A stretch of DNA of 64,000 nt from Ruegeria atlantica (lineage in GTDB: Bacteria > Pseudomonadota > Alphaproteobacteria > Rhodobacterales > Rhodobacteraceae), in the NCBI RefSeq assembly GCF_001458195.1, contig NZ_CYPU01000011.1, positions 1 to 64,000 on the forward strand, given 5' to 3'. Below, in pieces: positions 18,706-28,283 of the stretch. The notes below the pieces were generated by a model. The model made no database searches. It was not told where the DNA came from and saw only the letters and a program-made list of their open reading frames with translations. Positions within the stretch are counted from its first letter, which is position 1. Every line of letters begins with the position of its first letter. The translations under genes and the position numbers were made by a program.

Positions 18706-18738
18706 ACGCCTCCGATCAGTTCGGGGGCGTTTTTTTTG
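18706..18738 (+). terminator. Rho-independent terminator after rpmD
   Basis: Stem ACGCCTCCGA / TCGGGGGCGT with a 5-nt loop and eight T. It separates the spc block from the MarR-containing insertion. Confidence 0.93.
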
Positions 18739-18783
18739 TTTAAGGGCAGTGTTGGCTGTCGCCTCACCCGATGTGGTTTTAGT

Positions 18784-19215
18784 TCAACTTGAACGTATTC
18801 CGCTTATTACCCGCCGCATGTAGCCCATGAACTGCGCCTGCTCATGCTCAGTCAGAACCTGCAAGGCTTGGGAATTCACGTTCTGGGCCGACTCATAGGC
18901 TCTGTTTCTAAGTGCGGCGGCCTTTTCGGTTAACCAGATCAACTGCGCCCTGGCGTCAGCGGGGTTTTTCGTTCTTTTGATCAAGCCGTCGCGCTCCATA
19001 CGGTTGAGCGTGTTGGCCAGGGTCGCTTGTTCGACGTCAATTCTGGCCAGCAGATCCTTTTGGGTGACGCCGTCTTTGAGCCAAAGCTCCAGCAAGACTG
19101 GGAACTGTCCAACAACGATGCCCAAAGGCGCAATGTGGTGTTGCAGCTCTTTCGCGAACAATCGCGCCATGTGATTGACCAGATATCCGGCCGAGTTCTC
19201 TTTTTCGAAATCCAT
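18784..19215 (-). CDS. MarR-family transcriptional regulator
   Basis: Winged-helix DNA-binding regulator of 143 aa. The helix-turn-helix and wing are visible in GVTQKDLLARIDVEQATLANTLNRMERDGLIKRTKNPADARAQLIWLT, flanked by dimerisation helices. It is divergent from a monooxygenase gene, and the 77-nt space between them carries two copies of a 12-bp near-palindrome (19235 and 19257) that are its probable operator, giving autoregulation and control of the divergent genes. The ligand is unknown. Confidence 0.9.
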   Translation of the reverse strand: MDFEKENSAGYLVNHMARLFAKELQHHIAPLGIVVGQFPVLLELWLKDGVTQKDLLARIDVEQATLANTLNRMERDGLIKRTKNPADARAQLIWLTEKAAALRNRAYESAQNVNSQALQVLTEHEQAQFMGYMRRVISGIRSS

Positions 19216-19234
19216 GCTTGAGATTTACACTTGA

Positions 19235-19268
19235 ATAGCAAGCTATGCAATAATATATAGCAAGCTAT
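19235..19268. promoter_or_regulatory. Tandem operator for the MarR-type regulator
   Basis: ATAGCAAGCTAT occurs twice, at 19235-19246 and 19257-19268. Each is an inverted repeat ATAGC-N2-GCTAT, and the 22-bp spacing places both on about the same face of the helix. The site lies between the divergent marR-like and monooxygenase genes. Confidence 0.7.
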
Positions 19269-19292
19269 ACAAAAGAATGGAAAGGAATCGAA

Positions 19293-19661
19293 ATGGCTCA
19301 TATCGAAGAGATGGATAAGATCGTCACACTGGCTGATCAGATGCAGGCCGAGGAAGGCCCTGTGGTGCTGATCAACGTATTTACAGTGGACGCGAAAGAC
19401 GAAGAGGCGCTGTTGAAGGCCTGGGCACATGATGCTGACTTCATGAAGTCCCAGTCGGGATATATATCGACTCAGCTTCATCAGGGGATCGCTGGCAGTT
19501 CGACTTTCGTGAACTACGCGATCTGGCAGGACGTCAAAAGCTTTCGCGACGCCTTCACCCACCCAGAGTTCCAGCGTCGAATTGCAGACTATCCCGAAAG
19601 CGCCGTGGCGCGTCCACATCTTCTAAGAAAGCTCACAGTCGAAAACCACTGCGTTGCCTGA
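19293..19661 (+). CDS. Antibiotic biosynthesis monooxygenase (ABM) domain protein
   Basis: Small dimeric alpha/beta-barrel protein of the ABM superfamily (122 aa). The pattern PVVLINVFTVDAKDEEALLKAWAHDADFMKSQSGYISTQLHQGI...FVNYAIWQDVKSFRDAFTHPEFQ is typical. Such proteins include quinol monooxygenases and haem-degrading enzymes; the substrate here is unknown. GGAAAGGAA ribosome site. Divergent from the MarR gene and 21 nt before a membrane-protein gene with which it is probably co-transcribed. Confidence 0.85.
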   Translation: MAHIEEMDKIVTLADQMQAEEGPVVLINVFTVDAKDEEALLKAWAHDADFMKSQSGYISTQLHQGIAGSSTFVNYAIWQDVKSFRDAFTHPEFQRRIADYPESAVARPHLLRKLTVENHCVA

Positions 19662-19682
19662 TGCCAAAAGCGGAGTAGGCAC

Positions 19683-20129
19683 ATGATAAAATCAATTCAC
19701 CCTATCGCCGGTATAATCGGATTCCTGACAATATTCATGTTCTGGACATCCACTTTGTACTGCGAATTGTTTGCGACCCATGCGACTGTCGCGGCCGTAA
19801 AGTCCATGATCGTCAGTGGGCTGTTTATCCTTGTGCCCGCGATGGTGATCGTGGGTGCATCCGGCATGTCCCTTGGGCGTCGACGCAAGGACACACCGGC
19901 GCTAGCCAAGAAGAAGCGAATGCCGATCATCGCGATGATCGGTCTGTTGATCCTTGTTCCCGCTGCAATCTTCCTGAACGCGAAAGCGAGCACTGGGTCC
20001 TTTGACAACAGTTTCTACGCTGTGCAGGTCGTTGAGTTGCTCGCTGGTGCCACTAACCTCACTTTGATGGGGTTGAGTATACGCGACGGCCGGGCGATGA
20101 CTGCCCGCAGAAGACGCGCGGGAAAGTAG
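19683..20129 (+). CDS. Small four-helix membrane protein of unknown function
   Basis: 148 aa with hydrophobic segments near residues 7-25, 38-60, 80-100 and 112-132, and a basic C-terminus (TARRRRAGK). The N-terminus SIHPIAGIIGFLTIFMFWTSTLYCELF suggests a heme or quinone site only by its His and aromatic residues; I do not assign one. Likely in the same MarR-controlled transcript as the monooxygenase. Confidence 0.7.
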   Translation: MIKSIHPIAGIIGFLTIFMFWTSTLYCELFATHATVAAVKSMIVSGLFILVPAMVIVGASGMSLGRRRKDTPALAKKKRMPIIAMIGLLILVPAAIFLNAKASTGSFDNSFYAVQVVELLAGATNLTLMGLSIRDGRAMTARRRRAGK

Positions 20130-20332
20130 CTGCACCAGTAGCAGCCGCTTACTCCCATGCAATTGGTCTCACAGCTGCGCGACCTGCTGCTCAGCTATTC
20201 AATAGATGCATAACGGCTAGACCGAAACTTCGGTTGTTAGCGATATCGCCCGGACCTATCTCAGCCCTGTCCAAACAAGGAACGCAAACAGTTGCCGGGG
20301 AATTCGCCCCGGGCAGAGAAAGGAAATACATC

Positions 20333-20548
20333 ATGGCTCACACAGCTACATACACCCGCGACGGCTTTGGCCTGAGCGCCCGCATCGCGAACTTTTTCGA
20401 GCGCGTCAAAGAGGCAAATGCCCTGCGTGCTCAGTATGATCAGACTTATTCGGAATTGCAGAGTCTAACAGATCGTGAACTGGACGACATCGGTGTTCGC
20501 CGCTGCGATATAAAGGACATCGCTAGGGACCACGTTTATTGTTCGTGA
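20333..20548 (+). CDS. DUF1127-family small protein
   Basis: 71-aa protein ending in the DUF1127 pattern LQSLTDRELDDIGVRRCDIKDIAR. In other alphaproteobacteria such small proteins bind RNA or affect phosphate and sRNA metabolism; the role here is unknown. The ATG at 20333 follows an AAAGGAAA ribosome site and is preferred over a longer frame beginning at 20234. It is a free-standing gene with its own terminator. Confidence 0.82.
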   Translation: MAHTATYTRDGFGLSARIANFFERVKEANALRAQYDQTYSELQSLTDRELDDIGVRRCDIKDIARDHVYCS

Positions 20549-20568
20549 CCTTACCGACAACCTGACCA

Positions 20569-20593
20569 AGAGACGCCTGAGGGCGTCTCTTTT
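20569..20593 (+). terminator. Rho-independent terminator after the DUF1127 gene
   Basis: Stem AGAGACGCC / GGCGTCTCT with a short loop TGAG and four T, 21 nt after the stop. Confidence 0.92.
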
Positions 20594-20726
20594 GATTCTG
20601 AGGTGCTCTTGGCACAGTCGACAGGAATTTCGCCCCAACCGTTGCGACCTAGCGGGAAATGGGCCAAATACGCGATAGGGCACCTGTCGGCGCCGTAACC
20701 AGGAACAACACGAAGGGCCGGAGCCG

Positions 20727-21585
20727 GTGAAAGAGTATCAGGTTGGCATGCTTTGGATTGAAGGCCCACTTAGCTTTCTCGAGCAGTTGTGCACCAAGTC
20801 CTTTCTGGATGTCGGCCAACATGTCCGCCTTTATACTTACGGGCCGGTCACAAACATCCCCGAGGGTGTCGAAGTGCGTGACGCGCGGTAAGTACTGGCG
20901 GATGATGAGGTGATCCTACACAAGCGCACGGGCAGTCCCGCGCTGCATTCCGACAAGTTTCGCGTGCAGATGCTGGCGAAAGTGCCGGACATAATCTGGG
21001 CCGATACCGACGCATATTGTGTCAAACCCTTTACAACTGAAAACGGTCATTTGCATGGTTGGCTAGCCGCGCACGAAATCAACGGTGGGGTGTTGGCTTT
21101 GCCTGCGGACAGCGCAACGCTGTATGATTTGATCGACTACACCAATAATCCTTATCGCATTCCGCATTGGTTGCCGCCCAAGCACCGCCAACCGCTAATT
21201 GACATGGCATTGGCCGGTGATCCCCCCTACGCAAGCGATATGCCGTGGGGCGTGGGGGCCGCGAGCGTTGACCGGGCTTTTGACGCTAAACAAAGAGGCT
21301 AGGTTTGCCCAACCACAAGAGGTTTTGTATCCTATAACATAAAAAGATCGACGGCTAATGGTGCGCGCCAATGGAAACGCCGAAGAGTTTCTAACTGACA
21401 ACACCATGTCGATCCATTTCTATGGCCGTCGCATGCGTTCGTTCATACTCAATCGGTTCAACGGAATCCCACATCCGGAAAGCATGGTTGGCCGGCTGGT
21501 CGAAAAGCATGGGATCGACCCGCACGCAGCGCCCTTGCAGAAAAAAGCCGCAACAGACGACCTTGCCGACGGGTCTGACGAATGA
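20727..21585 (+). pseudogene. Broken glycosyltransferase (DXD, capsular-polysaccharide-type)
   Basis: The first frame reads VGMLWIEGPLSFLEQLCTKSF and RLYTYGPVTNIPEGVEVRDAR, meets an in-frame TAA at 20889, and continues in the same frame with HKRTGSPALHSDKFRVQML and IWADTDAYCVKPF, which holds a DXD-type sugar-nucleotide motif. That frame stops at 21300. The C-terminal piece (TMSIHFYGRRMRSFI...PHPESMVGRLVEKHGIDP) resumes in another frame from about 21358. So at least one nonsense mutation and one frameshift disable a glycosyltransferase of roughly 280 residues. Confidence 0.8.
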
Positions 21586-21603
21586 CGTATAGGGGCTGCG
21601 GGC

Positions 21604-21632
21604 TTGCCAACTTGTCCCAACAGTCCTATACG
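21604..21632 (+). promoter_or_regulatory. Predicted promoter of the rplO-secY-adk block
   Basis: TTGCCA (21604-21609), 17-nt spacer, TATACG (21627-21632), about 95 nt before rplO. Same arrangement as the rpsJ and rpmC promoters. Confidence 0.6.
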
Positions 21633-21727
21633 CCTGCGGTGGCTTTGCGCCATACGAATCAAAACCAAGAAATGCCGTGTCTGACCCATCACGCTTCGCG
21701 GGTCATTTCCGGCTTAGGAGAAGCGAA

Positions 21728-22201
21728 ATGAAACTGAACGAATTGCGCGACAATCCTGGCGCCACACCGAAACGCACCCGCGTTGGCCGTGGTCCGGGTT
21801 CCGGCAAAGGTAAAATGGGTGGCCGTGGCATCAAAGGCCAGAAATCCCGTTCGGGTGTGGCCATCAATGGCTATGAAGGCGGTCAGATGCCTTTGTACCA
21901 GCGTCTGCCCAAGCGTGGCTTCAACAAGCCGAACCGCAAGGCATTCGCCGTTATCAACCTGGGCCTGATCCAGAAATTCGTCGACGCCGGCAAGCTGGAC
22001 GCCAAAGCTGCGATCACCGAGGATGCGCTGGTCGCCTCCGGTCTTGTTCGTCGCAAGCTGGACGGTATTCGCGTTCTGGCCAAAGGCGAAATCAGCGCCA
22101 AATTGAACCTGGAAGTCACCGGTGCTTCGAAAGCTGCTGTTGAAGCAGTCGAGAAAGCGGGCGGCTCACTTACGGTCACAAAAGCTGCTGCGGCAGAGTA
22201 A
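21728..22201 (+). CDS. rplO: 50S ribosomal protein L15
   Basis: 23S rRNA-binding protein. From the ATG at 21728, [43 protein letters not shown] is diagnostic, as is [16 protein letters not shown]. 157 aa, complete. TAGGAGAAG ribosome site. secY follows after 109 nt containing a terminator-like hairpin. Confidence 0.97.
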   Translation: MKLNELRDNPGATPKRTRVGRGPGSGKGKMGGRGIKGQKSRSGVAINGYEGGQMPLYQRLPKRGFNKPNRKAFAVINLGLIQKFVDAGKLDAKAAITEDALVASGLVRRKLDGIRVLAKGEISAKLNLEVTGASKAAVEAVEKAGGSLTVTKAAAAE

Positions 22202-22256
22202 GCGCTTGTGAGCGGGCCAAGACCCGCTTACATAGACCTCAGAGTTTTCCAAGACG

Positions 22257-22292
22257 CCGCCCGAGCCGGAAAACGGTTCCGGGCGGTGTTTT
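22257..22292 (+). terminator. Terminator-like hairpin between rplO and secY
   Basis: CCGCCCG-A-GCCG / CGG-TT-CCGGGCGG with a short A-rich loop, followed by TGTTTTC. An additional AGCGGG/CCCGCT hairpin lies at 22211-22228. Since no promoter is evident between them and secY, partial read-through control of secY is possible. Confidence 0.55.
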
Positions 22293-22310
22293 CATAAGAG
22301 AGACCGATTT

Positions 22311-23675
22311 ATGGTATCAGCAGCAGAACAAATGGCAGCCAACACAAGCTGGTCTGCCCTTGGTAAAGCCACCGATCTGCGCAACCGCATCCTGTTCACG
22401 CTTGCATTGCTGATCGTCTATCGTCTGGGCACCTTCATTCCGGTGCCGGGGATTGACGGACAAGCACTGCGCGAGTTCATGGAGCAAGCGGGGCAGGGCA
22501 TCGGCGGCATGGTTTCGATGTTCACCGGCGGGGCGCTGGGGCGGATGGGTATCTTTGCCCTCGGCATCATGCCTTACATTTCAGCCTCGATCATCGTGCA
22601 ACTGCTGACATCCATGGTTCCCGCGCTCGAACAGCTTAAGAAAGAGGGCGAGCAGGGGCGCAAGAAAATCAACCAGTACACCCGTTTCGGCACCGTGGCC
22701 CTAGCCACTGTTCAGGCCTATGGTCTGGCGGTTTCGCTGGAATCGGGCGATCTGGCCACCGATCCTGGGCTTTTCTTCCGCATGTCGACCATGATCACTC
22801 TGGTTGGCGGTACGATGTTCCTGATGTGGCTGGGTGAACAGATCACCGCGCGCGGCATCGGCAACGGTATCTCTCTGATCATCTTCGTCGGCATCATTGC
22901 CGAGGTTCCGGCTGCTCTGGCGCAGTTCTTTGCGTCCGGTCGCTCGGGTGCAATCAGCCCCGCCGTGATCATCGGTGTGATCGTCATGGTTATCGTGGTC
23001 ATTACCTTCGTGGTGTTCATGGAACGCGCGCTGCGTAAGATCCACATTCAATACCCGCGCCGTCAGGCCGGTATGAAGGTATACGAGGGCGGCTCCAGCC
23101 ACCTGCCAGTCAAGGTGAACCCGGCGGGTGTTATCCCGGCGATTTTTGCCAGCTCTTTGCTGTTGCTGCCGGTAACGATCTCGACCTTCTCGTCGGGTGC
23201 CACGAACGGCCCGGTCATGTCGTGGCTGCTGGCCAACTTTGGCCCCGGTCAGCCGCTGTATCTTCTTTTCTTCGCGTCGATGATCGTGTTCTTTGCCTAT
23301 TTCTACACATTCAACGTCTCGTTCAAACCGGATGATGTTGCGGACAACCTGAAAAAACAGAACGGTTTTGTGCCCGGCATTCGCCCCGGTAAGAAAACCG
23401 CCGAGTATCTTGAATACGTGGTGAACCGCGTGCTGGTTCTGGGTTCGGCCTATCTGGCGCTGGTGTGTTTGCTGCCTGAAATTCTGCGGAACCAATTCGC
23501 GATCCCGTTCTACTTCGGCGGCACCTCGGTTCTGATTATCGTCTCTGTGACCATGGACACGATCCAGCAGGTGCAGAGCCATTTGCTGGCGCATCAATAC
23601 GAAGGGCTTATCGAAAAGTCCCAGCTGCGCGGTAAAAGCAAGAAACGCGGCAGGAAGGGACCCGCTCGTCGATGA
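22311..23675 (+). CDS. secY: Preprotein translocase subunit SecY
   Basis: Central channel of the Sec translocon in the inner membrane. 454 aa with ten predicted membrane helices; [13 protein letters not shown] near the N-terminus, the [15 protein letters not shown] helix and the cytoplasmic loop [19 protein letters not shown] are typical. A basic tail ([15 protein letters not shown]) ends the protein. The stop codon overlaps the adk start by 4 nt. Confidence 0.98.
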   Translation: MVSAAEQMAANTSWSALGKATDLRNRILFTLALLIVYRLGTFIPVPGIDGQALREFMEQAGQGIGGMVSMFTGGALGRMGIFALGIMPYISASIIVQLLTSMVPALEQLKKEGEQGRKKINQYTRFGTVALATVQAYGLAVSLESGDLATDPGLFFRMSTMITLVGGTMFLMWLGEQITARGIGNGISLIIFVGIIAEVPAALAQFFASGRSGAISPAVIIGVIVMVIVVITFVVFMERALRKIHIQYPRRQAGMKVYEGGSSHLPVKVNPAGVIPAIFASSLLLLPVTISTFSSGATNGPVMSWLLANFGPGQPLYLLFFASMIVFFAYFYTFNVSFKPDDVADNLKKQNGFVPGIRPGKKTAEYLEYVVNRVLVLGSAYLALVCLLPEILRNQFAIPFYFGGTSVLIIVSVTMDTIQQVQSHLLAHQYEGLIEKSQLRGKSKKRGRKGPARR

Positions 23676-24340
23676 ACATCATTTTGTTGGGCCCGCCGGG
23701 TGCGGGCAAAGGAACGCAAGCGCGTCATCTGGTTGAAACGCGTGGTATGGTGCAACTGAGCACCGGTGACATGCTACGAGAAGCCAAGGACAGCGGGACC
23801 GAAATGGGCAACCGCGTCGCCGAGGTGATGGCTAAAGGTGAACTGGTAACCGACGAGATCGTCATCGGCCTGATCCGTGAAAAACTGGAACAAGGTGCCA
23901 AAGGCGGTTTCATTTTCGACGGTTTTCCGCGCACGCTGGCGCAGGCTGACGCGTTGGGAGATCTGCTGAAAAGCACCAGCGAAACGCTGGATGCGGTCAT
24001 CGCGATGGAAGTCAACGATGACGCGCTGGTCGAACGGATCACCGCCCGCTCGACCTGTGGAGGCTGCGGCGAGGTCTACAATGACATCACCAAGCCGATC
24101 CCTGCCGATGAACAATGCTCCAACTGTGGCAAGGAAAACGACTTTAAACGCCGCGCCGATGATAATGAGGAAAGCCTCAAGACCCGTCTGATGGAGTACT
24201 ACAAAAAGACCTCGATGCTGATCGGCTATTATTATGCCAAGGGCAACCTGTCCTGGGTTGACGGCCTGGGTGAAATCGACGCCGTTCAAAACGAGATTTC
24301 GCAGGTTTTGGATGGTGGCGTCGACGTCGGAAACGACTGA
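23672..24340 (+). CDS. adk: Adenylate kinase with a four-cysteine LID
   Basis: Catalyses ATP + AMP = 2 ADP. P-loop [10 protein letters not shown] at residues 8-17, the AMP-binding segment LSTGDMLR and FDGFPRT at 82-88 are intact. The LID carries four cysteines (129, 132, 149, 152) in the CGGC ... CSNC arrangement that binds structural zinc in the Paracoccus enzyme. The C-terminus is a little longer than usual, ending in an acidic tail. Translationally coupled to secY. Confidence 0.97.
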   Translation: MNIILLGPPGAGKGTQARHLVETRGMVQLSTGDMLREAKDSGTEMGNRVAEVMAKGELVTDEIVIGLIREKLEQGAKGGFIFDGFPRTLAQADALGDLLKSTSETLDAVIAMEVNDDALVERITARSTCGGCGEVYNDITKPIPADEQCSNCGKENDFKRRADDNEESLKTRLMEYYKKTSMLIGYYYAKGNLSWVDGLGEIDAVQNEISQVLDGGVDVGND

Positions 24341-24353
24341 TCCATTTCTGCCC

Positions 24354-24382
24354 TTGACCTGAACGGGAAAAGCCCATATCGA
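24354..24382 (+). promoter_or_regulatory. Predicted promoter of the alpha block (rpsM-rpsK-rpoA)
   Basis: TTGACC (24354-24359), 17-nt spacer, TATCGA (24377-24382). The leader before rpsM holds a perfect 7-bp hairpin GGTTCCG/CGGAACC (24499-24518) about 23 nt before the start, a possible regulatory structure. Confidence 0.6.
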
Positions 24383-24541
24383 CCCCCATCCCTAACGGGA
24401 ATCACGACCGCATGCGGGATTCGTTCCGGATGCCCCGACCACCTCGAATAATACTGGGTCCTCTGGCGCCACTGCCAAGATCGAGTGTTGTGAAAAAAGG
24501 TTCCGGAGCTACGGAACCGCAACAAAAAAGGAAAGTGACAC

Positions 24542-24910
24542 GTGGCACGTATTGCCGGCGTAAACATCCCGACTGCAAAGCGGGTACCTATCGCCCTCAC
24601 ATATATCACCGGTATCGGAAACACCTCGGCCAAAGCGATCTGCGAAGCCGTAGGCATCGACGCGACCCGTCGCGTCAATGAACTGTCCGACGCCGAAGTT
24701 CTGGCCATCCGCGAACATATCGACGCAAACTTCACCGTTGAAGGTGACCTGCGCCGCGAAGTTCAGATGAACGTCAAGCGCCTGATGGACCTGGGCTGCT
24801 ACCGCGGTCTGCGTCACCGTCGTAACCTGCCCGTTCGCGGTCAGCGTACCCACACCAATGCTCGTACCCGCAAAGGCCCCGCAAAGGCCATTGCTGGTAA
24901 GAAGAAATAA
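24542..24910 (+). CDS. rpsM: 30S ribosomal protein S13 (GTG start)
   Basis: 30S head protein forming an intersubunit bridge. [26 protein letters not shown], the helix-two-turn-helix region and the end [24 protein letters not shown] are diagnostic. Translation starts at GTG, preceded by AAAGGAAAGTG, an unusual start for a ribosomal gene. 122 aa. Confidence 0.97.
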   Translation: MARIAGVNIPTAKRVPIALTYITGIGNTSAKAICEAVGIDATRRVNELSDAEVLAIREHIDANFTVEGDLRREVQMNVKRLMDLGCYRGLRHRRNLPVRGQRTHTNARTRKGPAKAIAGKKK

Positions 24911-24924
24911 GGAGGGTCTGACTG

Positions 24925-25314
24925 ATGGCACGCGAAAAGACTCGTACCAAGAAAAAAGAGCGCAAGAATATCGCATCGGGCGTCGCCCACGTGAATTCGA
25001 CCTTCAACAACACCAAGATCCTGATCTCGGACGTGCAAGGCAACGCCATTGCATGGTCTTCGGCAGGAACCATGGGTTTCAAAGGTTCGCGTAAATCGAC
25101 ACCTTACGCCGCTCAGATGGCTGCAGAAGATGCAGGCAAGAAGGCGCAGGATCACGGCGTCAAGACGCTGGAAGTCGAAGTTCAGGGCCCCGGCTCTGGT
25201 CGTGAATCGGCTCTGCGCGCGCTGGCTGCTGTGGGCTTCAACATCACGTCGATCCGTGACGTAACTCCGATCGCTCACAACGGCTGTCGTCCGCCGAAGC
25301 GTCGTCGCGTCTAA
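24925..25314 (+). CDS. rpsK: 30S ribosomal protein S11
   Basis: Platform protein lining the mRNA exit. Basic N-terminus [17 protein letters not shown], then [44 protein letters not shown] compressed, and the C-terminal [21 protein letters not shown]. 129 aa; AAGGAGGG ribosome site. Confidence 0.98.
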   Translation: MAREKTRTKKKERKNIASGVAHVNSTFNNTKILISDVQGNAIAWSSAGTMGFKGSRKSTPYAAQMAAEDAGKKAQDHGVKTLEVEVQGPGSGRESALRALAAVGFNITSIRDVTPIAHNGCRPPKRRRV

Positions 25315-25428
25315 GCGATTTAGAATTGAGCTGGGGCTGTGTTTTTGCACGGCCCCAGCACGTCATTTTGAACCTCGGGCGTCTGCACCTTGTTGGTCAT
25401 GGGGCGCGGACAGGAATGGAGGGATTAC

Positions 25429-26445
25429 ATGATCCATAAGAATTGGGCTGAATTGATCAAGCCGACCCAGCTGGAAGGCAAGCCGGGCAACGATCCTGCG
25501 CGTCAGGCGACCTTGGTTGCCGAGCCGCTGGAGCGTGGCTTTGGTCTGACCCTGGGCAACGCGCTGCGCCGCGTTCTGATGAGCTCGCTGCAAGGCGCGG
25601 CCATCACCAGCGTTCAGATCGACAACGTCCTGCACGAGTTTTCCTCGGTCGCAGGCGTTCGTGAAGACGTCACCGATATCATCCTGAACCTCAAGCAGGT
25701 TGCCCTGCGCATGGAAGTCGAAGGCCCCAAGCGCCTGTCGATCAATGCCAAAGGCCCCGCAGTTGTCACCGCTGGCGACATCAGCGAAAGCGCTGGCATC
25801 GAGGTTCTGAACCGCGATCACGTCATCTGCCACCTGGACGATGGCGCTGACCTGTTCATGGAACTGACCGTAAACACTGGCAAGGGCTATGTTTCGGCTG
25901 AGAAGAACAAGCCGGAAGATGCGCCTATCGGCCTGATCCCGATCGACGCGATCTATTCGCCGGTCAAAAAGGTTGCCTACGACGTTCAGCCAACCCGTGA
26001 AGGTCAGGTTCTGGATTATGACAAGCTGACCCTGAAGATCGAAACCGACGGTTCGATCACGCCGGAAGACGCGCTGGCTTTTGCCGCTCGTATCCTGCAG
26101 GACCAGCTGTCAATCTTCGTCAACTTCGACGAGCCGGAATCGGCTGGGCGCCAGGACGAAGACGATGGTCTGGAGTTCAACCCGCTGCTGCTGAAAAAAG
26201 TGGACGAGCTGGAACTGTCTGTCCGTTCGGCAAACTGCCTGAAGAACGACAACATCGTTTACATCGGCGACCTGATCCAAAAGACCGAAGCCGAGATGCT
26301 GCGCACCCCGAACTTCGGCCGCAAGTCGCTGAACGAGATCAAGGAAGTGCTGTCCGGCATGGGTCTGCACCTCGGCATGGATGTCGAGGACTGGCCGCCC
26401 GACAACATCGAAGATCTGGCCAAGAAATTCGAAGACGCGTTCTAA
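25429..26445 (+). CDS. rpoA: DNA-directed RNA polymerase alpha subunit
   Basis: Assembly platform of RNA polymerase and activator target. The ATG at 25429 gives [16 protein letters not shown] and the family length of 338 aa. The N-terminal dimerisation domain holds [22 protein letters not shown], and the C-terminal domain holds the DNA-binding helix-hairpin-helix region [45 protein letters not shown] ribosome site. rplQ follows after 118 nt. Confidence 0.98.
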   Translation: MIHKNWAELIKPTQLEGKPGNDPARQATLVAEPLERGFGLTLGNALRRVLMSSLQGAAITSVQIDNVLHEFSSVAGVREDVTDIILNLKQVALRMEVEGPKRLSINAKGPAVVTAGDISESAGIEVLNRDHVICHLDDGADLFMELTVNTGKGYVSAEKNKPEDAPIGLIPIDAIYSPVKKVAYDVQPTREGQVLDYDKLTLKIETDGSITPEDALAFAARILQDQLSIFVNFDEPESAGRQDEDDGLEFNPLLLKKVDELELSVRSANCLKNDNIVYIGDLIQKTEAEMLRTPNFGRKSLNEIKEVLSGMGLHLGMDVEDWPPDNIEDLAKKFEDAF

Positions 26446-26563
26446 GCGCGTCTTCCCCAATGCCCGGGCTGCCGGGGACTACATGGGCACTTCCGCCCCA
26501 AGGAGAGCCGGTGACACGCATCGCCGGCCAGACAAAGCAAAACGCTGAAGAAGGAACTAGAAA

Positions 26564-26986
26564 ATGCGTCACGCACGTGGTTACCGCCGCCTGAACCGTA
26601 CTCATGAGCACCGTAAGGCTCTGTTTGCAAACATGGCTGGCTCGCTCATCGAACATGAGCAGATCAAAACAACCCTGCCCAAGGCAAAAGAGCTGCGCCC
26701 GATCATCGAAAAGCTGGTCACTCTGGGCAAGCGCGGCGACCTGCACGCCCGTCGTCAGGCCGCATCGCAGCTGAAGCAAGACAAAGACGTTGCCAAGCTG
26801 TTCGAAATCCTGGGCCCCCGCTACGCCGAGCGTCAGGGCGGTTATGTCCGTATCCTGAAAGCAGGCTTCCGCTATGGCGACATGGCCCCAATGGCGATCA
26901 TCGAATTCGTTGACCGTGATCTGGACGCCAAAGGCGCGGCGGACAAAGCCCGCGTTGCCGCCGAAGAGGCCGCAGACGAAGAATAA
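26564..26986 (+). CDS. rplQ: 50S ribosomal protein L17
   Basis: Tunnel-exit protein. [46 protein letters not shown] and [17 protein letters not shown] are diagnostic. 140 aa with an acidic tail. Last gene of the ribosomal cluster and followed by a strong terminator. Confidence 0.98.
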   Translation: MRHARGYRRLNRTHEHRKALFANMAGSLIEHEQIKTTLPKAKELRPIIEKLVTLGKRGDLHARRQAASQLKQDKDVAKLFEILGPRYAERQGGYVRILKAGFRYGDMAPMAIIEFVDRDLDAKGAADKARVAAEEAADEE

Positions 26987-27009
26987 GAAAGCCCGGCTTT
27001 CTGAATTCA

Positions 27010-27047
27010 AACCCCCGCGTTTCGGACGCGGGGGTTTTTTCTTTTTG
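27010..27047 (+). terminator. Rho-independent terminator ending the ribosomal cluster
   Basis: Perfect stem ACCCCCGCGT / ACGCGGGGGT with TTCGG loop and a long T-rich tract. Confidence 0.95.
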
Positions 27048-27142
27048 GTCCCTTGGTGTCGCGGTTAGAGCATTTTCGGCAATATCCGTTGATGAATCCC
27101 CGAACCTCACGGATCATGCTGCACGATGAGCGTGGAGGACGG

Positions 27143-28201
27143 ATGATGGCAATCCCAACTAAATTACCGAAAGAACTCACGGGACCGTCTGTGTGGACCG
27201 GTTGGGACATGCGTACGCGTCGGAGTGAATGGATCATTGATCTGACGGCGGACGACATCGAGGATCTCGAGCAAGCTGCCCGTCACTACCTGAGCCTCGA
27301 AAGAGATATCGGTGAGATCACAATGCCCGCTTTCCCGCTAAAACGGTTTCACCGGCATCTGGCAAGCCTGCGAGAGAAGCTGATCAACGGGATCGGTTTC
27401 GAAGTGATCCGTGGCCTTCCGGTGCAGAATTACACGCAACAGGTCGCGGCCACGATTTTCTGCGGCGTGGGTGCTCATCTTGGCTCGGCCCGGTCACAGA
27501 ACGCGCAGGGACACATTCTGGGCCATGTGCGCGACATCGGTGCAGATGCGAACGATCCGAATACCCGGATCTATCAAACGCATGAGCGCCAAACATTTCA
27601 CACCGACAGCGCCGATATCGTCGGCCTGCTGTGCCTGCGCGAGGCTAAGGAGGGTGGAGATTCGCTGCTGGTCAGTGCCGAGACGATCTTTAATAGGATG
27701 CGGTCAGAATGCCCGGAATTGCTGGAACTGTTGTTTGACCCAATAGCGACCGATCGGCGCGGGGAAGTGCCAGACGGCATGGAACCTTTTATGTCGATCC
27801 CGCCGTTTTCCTGGCACGATGGTAAGCTGACGGTGTTTTTCCAAAGACAATATATCGACAGTGCGCAACGATTTCCTGAAGCGATGCGGTTGACACCGGG
27901 TCACATTGAGGCGCTAGACCGATTTGATGAGCTGGCGAATGATCCCGACCTCAGTCTTTCTATGCGGCTGCAACCGGGCGACATGCAGTTCGTGTACAAC
28001 CATTCGCAACTGCATGACCGGACCGGGTTTGTGGACTGGCCTGACCCGGCAGAGCGACGCCATTTGCTGAGGCTTTGGCTGTCGCCCGAAGGAGATCGCG
28101 AATTGCCCGAAGTTTTCAGGCAACGTTACGGCACAATTGAAGTGGGCCAGCGCGGCGGGATCATCACGGAAGGCACGCGACTGCACGCTCCGTTGGATTG
28201 A
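27143..28201 (+). CDS. TauD/TfdA-family 2-oxoglutarate dioxygenase
   Basis: Fe(II)/2-oxoglutarate-dependent hydroxylase of unknown substrate. The iron ligands fit HTD in RQTFHTDSADIVGLL and the distal His in HDRTGF, with Arg in RRHLLRLWL as the 2OG anchor. 352 aa from the ATG at 27143, which has GGAGGA 5-7 nt upstream; longer in-frame starts exist at 27092 and further up but lie nearer the terminator. Single gene after the ribosomal cluster; 82 nt precede the protease gene. Confidence 0.85.
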   Translation: MMAIPTKLPKELTGPSVWTGWDMRTRRSEWIIDLTADDIEDLEQAARHYLSLERDIGEITMPAFPLKRFHRHLASLREKLINGIGFEVIRGLPVQNYTQQVAATIFCGVGAHLGSARSQNAQGHILGHVRDIGADANDPNTRIYQTHERQTFHTDSADIVGLLCLREAKEGGDSLLVSAETIFNRMRSECPELLELLFDPIATDRRGEVPDGMEPFMSIPPFSWHDGKLTVFFQRQYIDSAQRFPEAMRLTPGHIEALDRFDELANDPDLSLSMRLQPGDMQFVYNHSQLHDRTGFVDWPDPAERRHLLRLWLSPEGDRELPEVFRQRYGTIEVGQRGGIITEGTRLHAPLD

Positions 28202-28283
28202 CGCCTCCAAAGCGCTGAACGGATGCTTGCATTACCGCCCGTGTAGACGCATATCCGATAGGCGATTAACCGACGGATGGATC

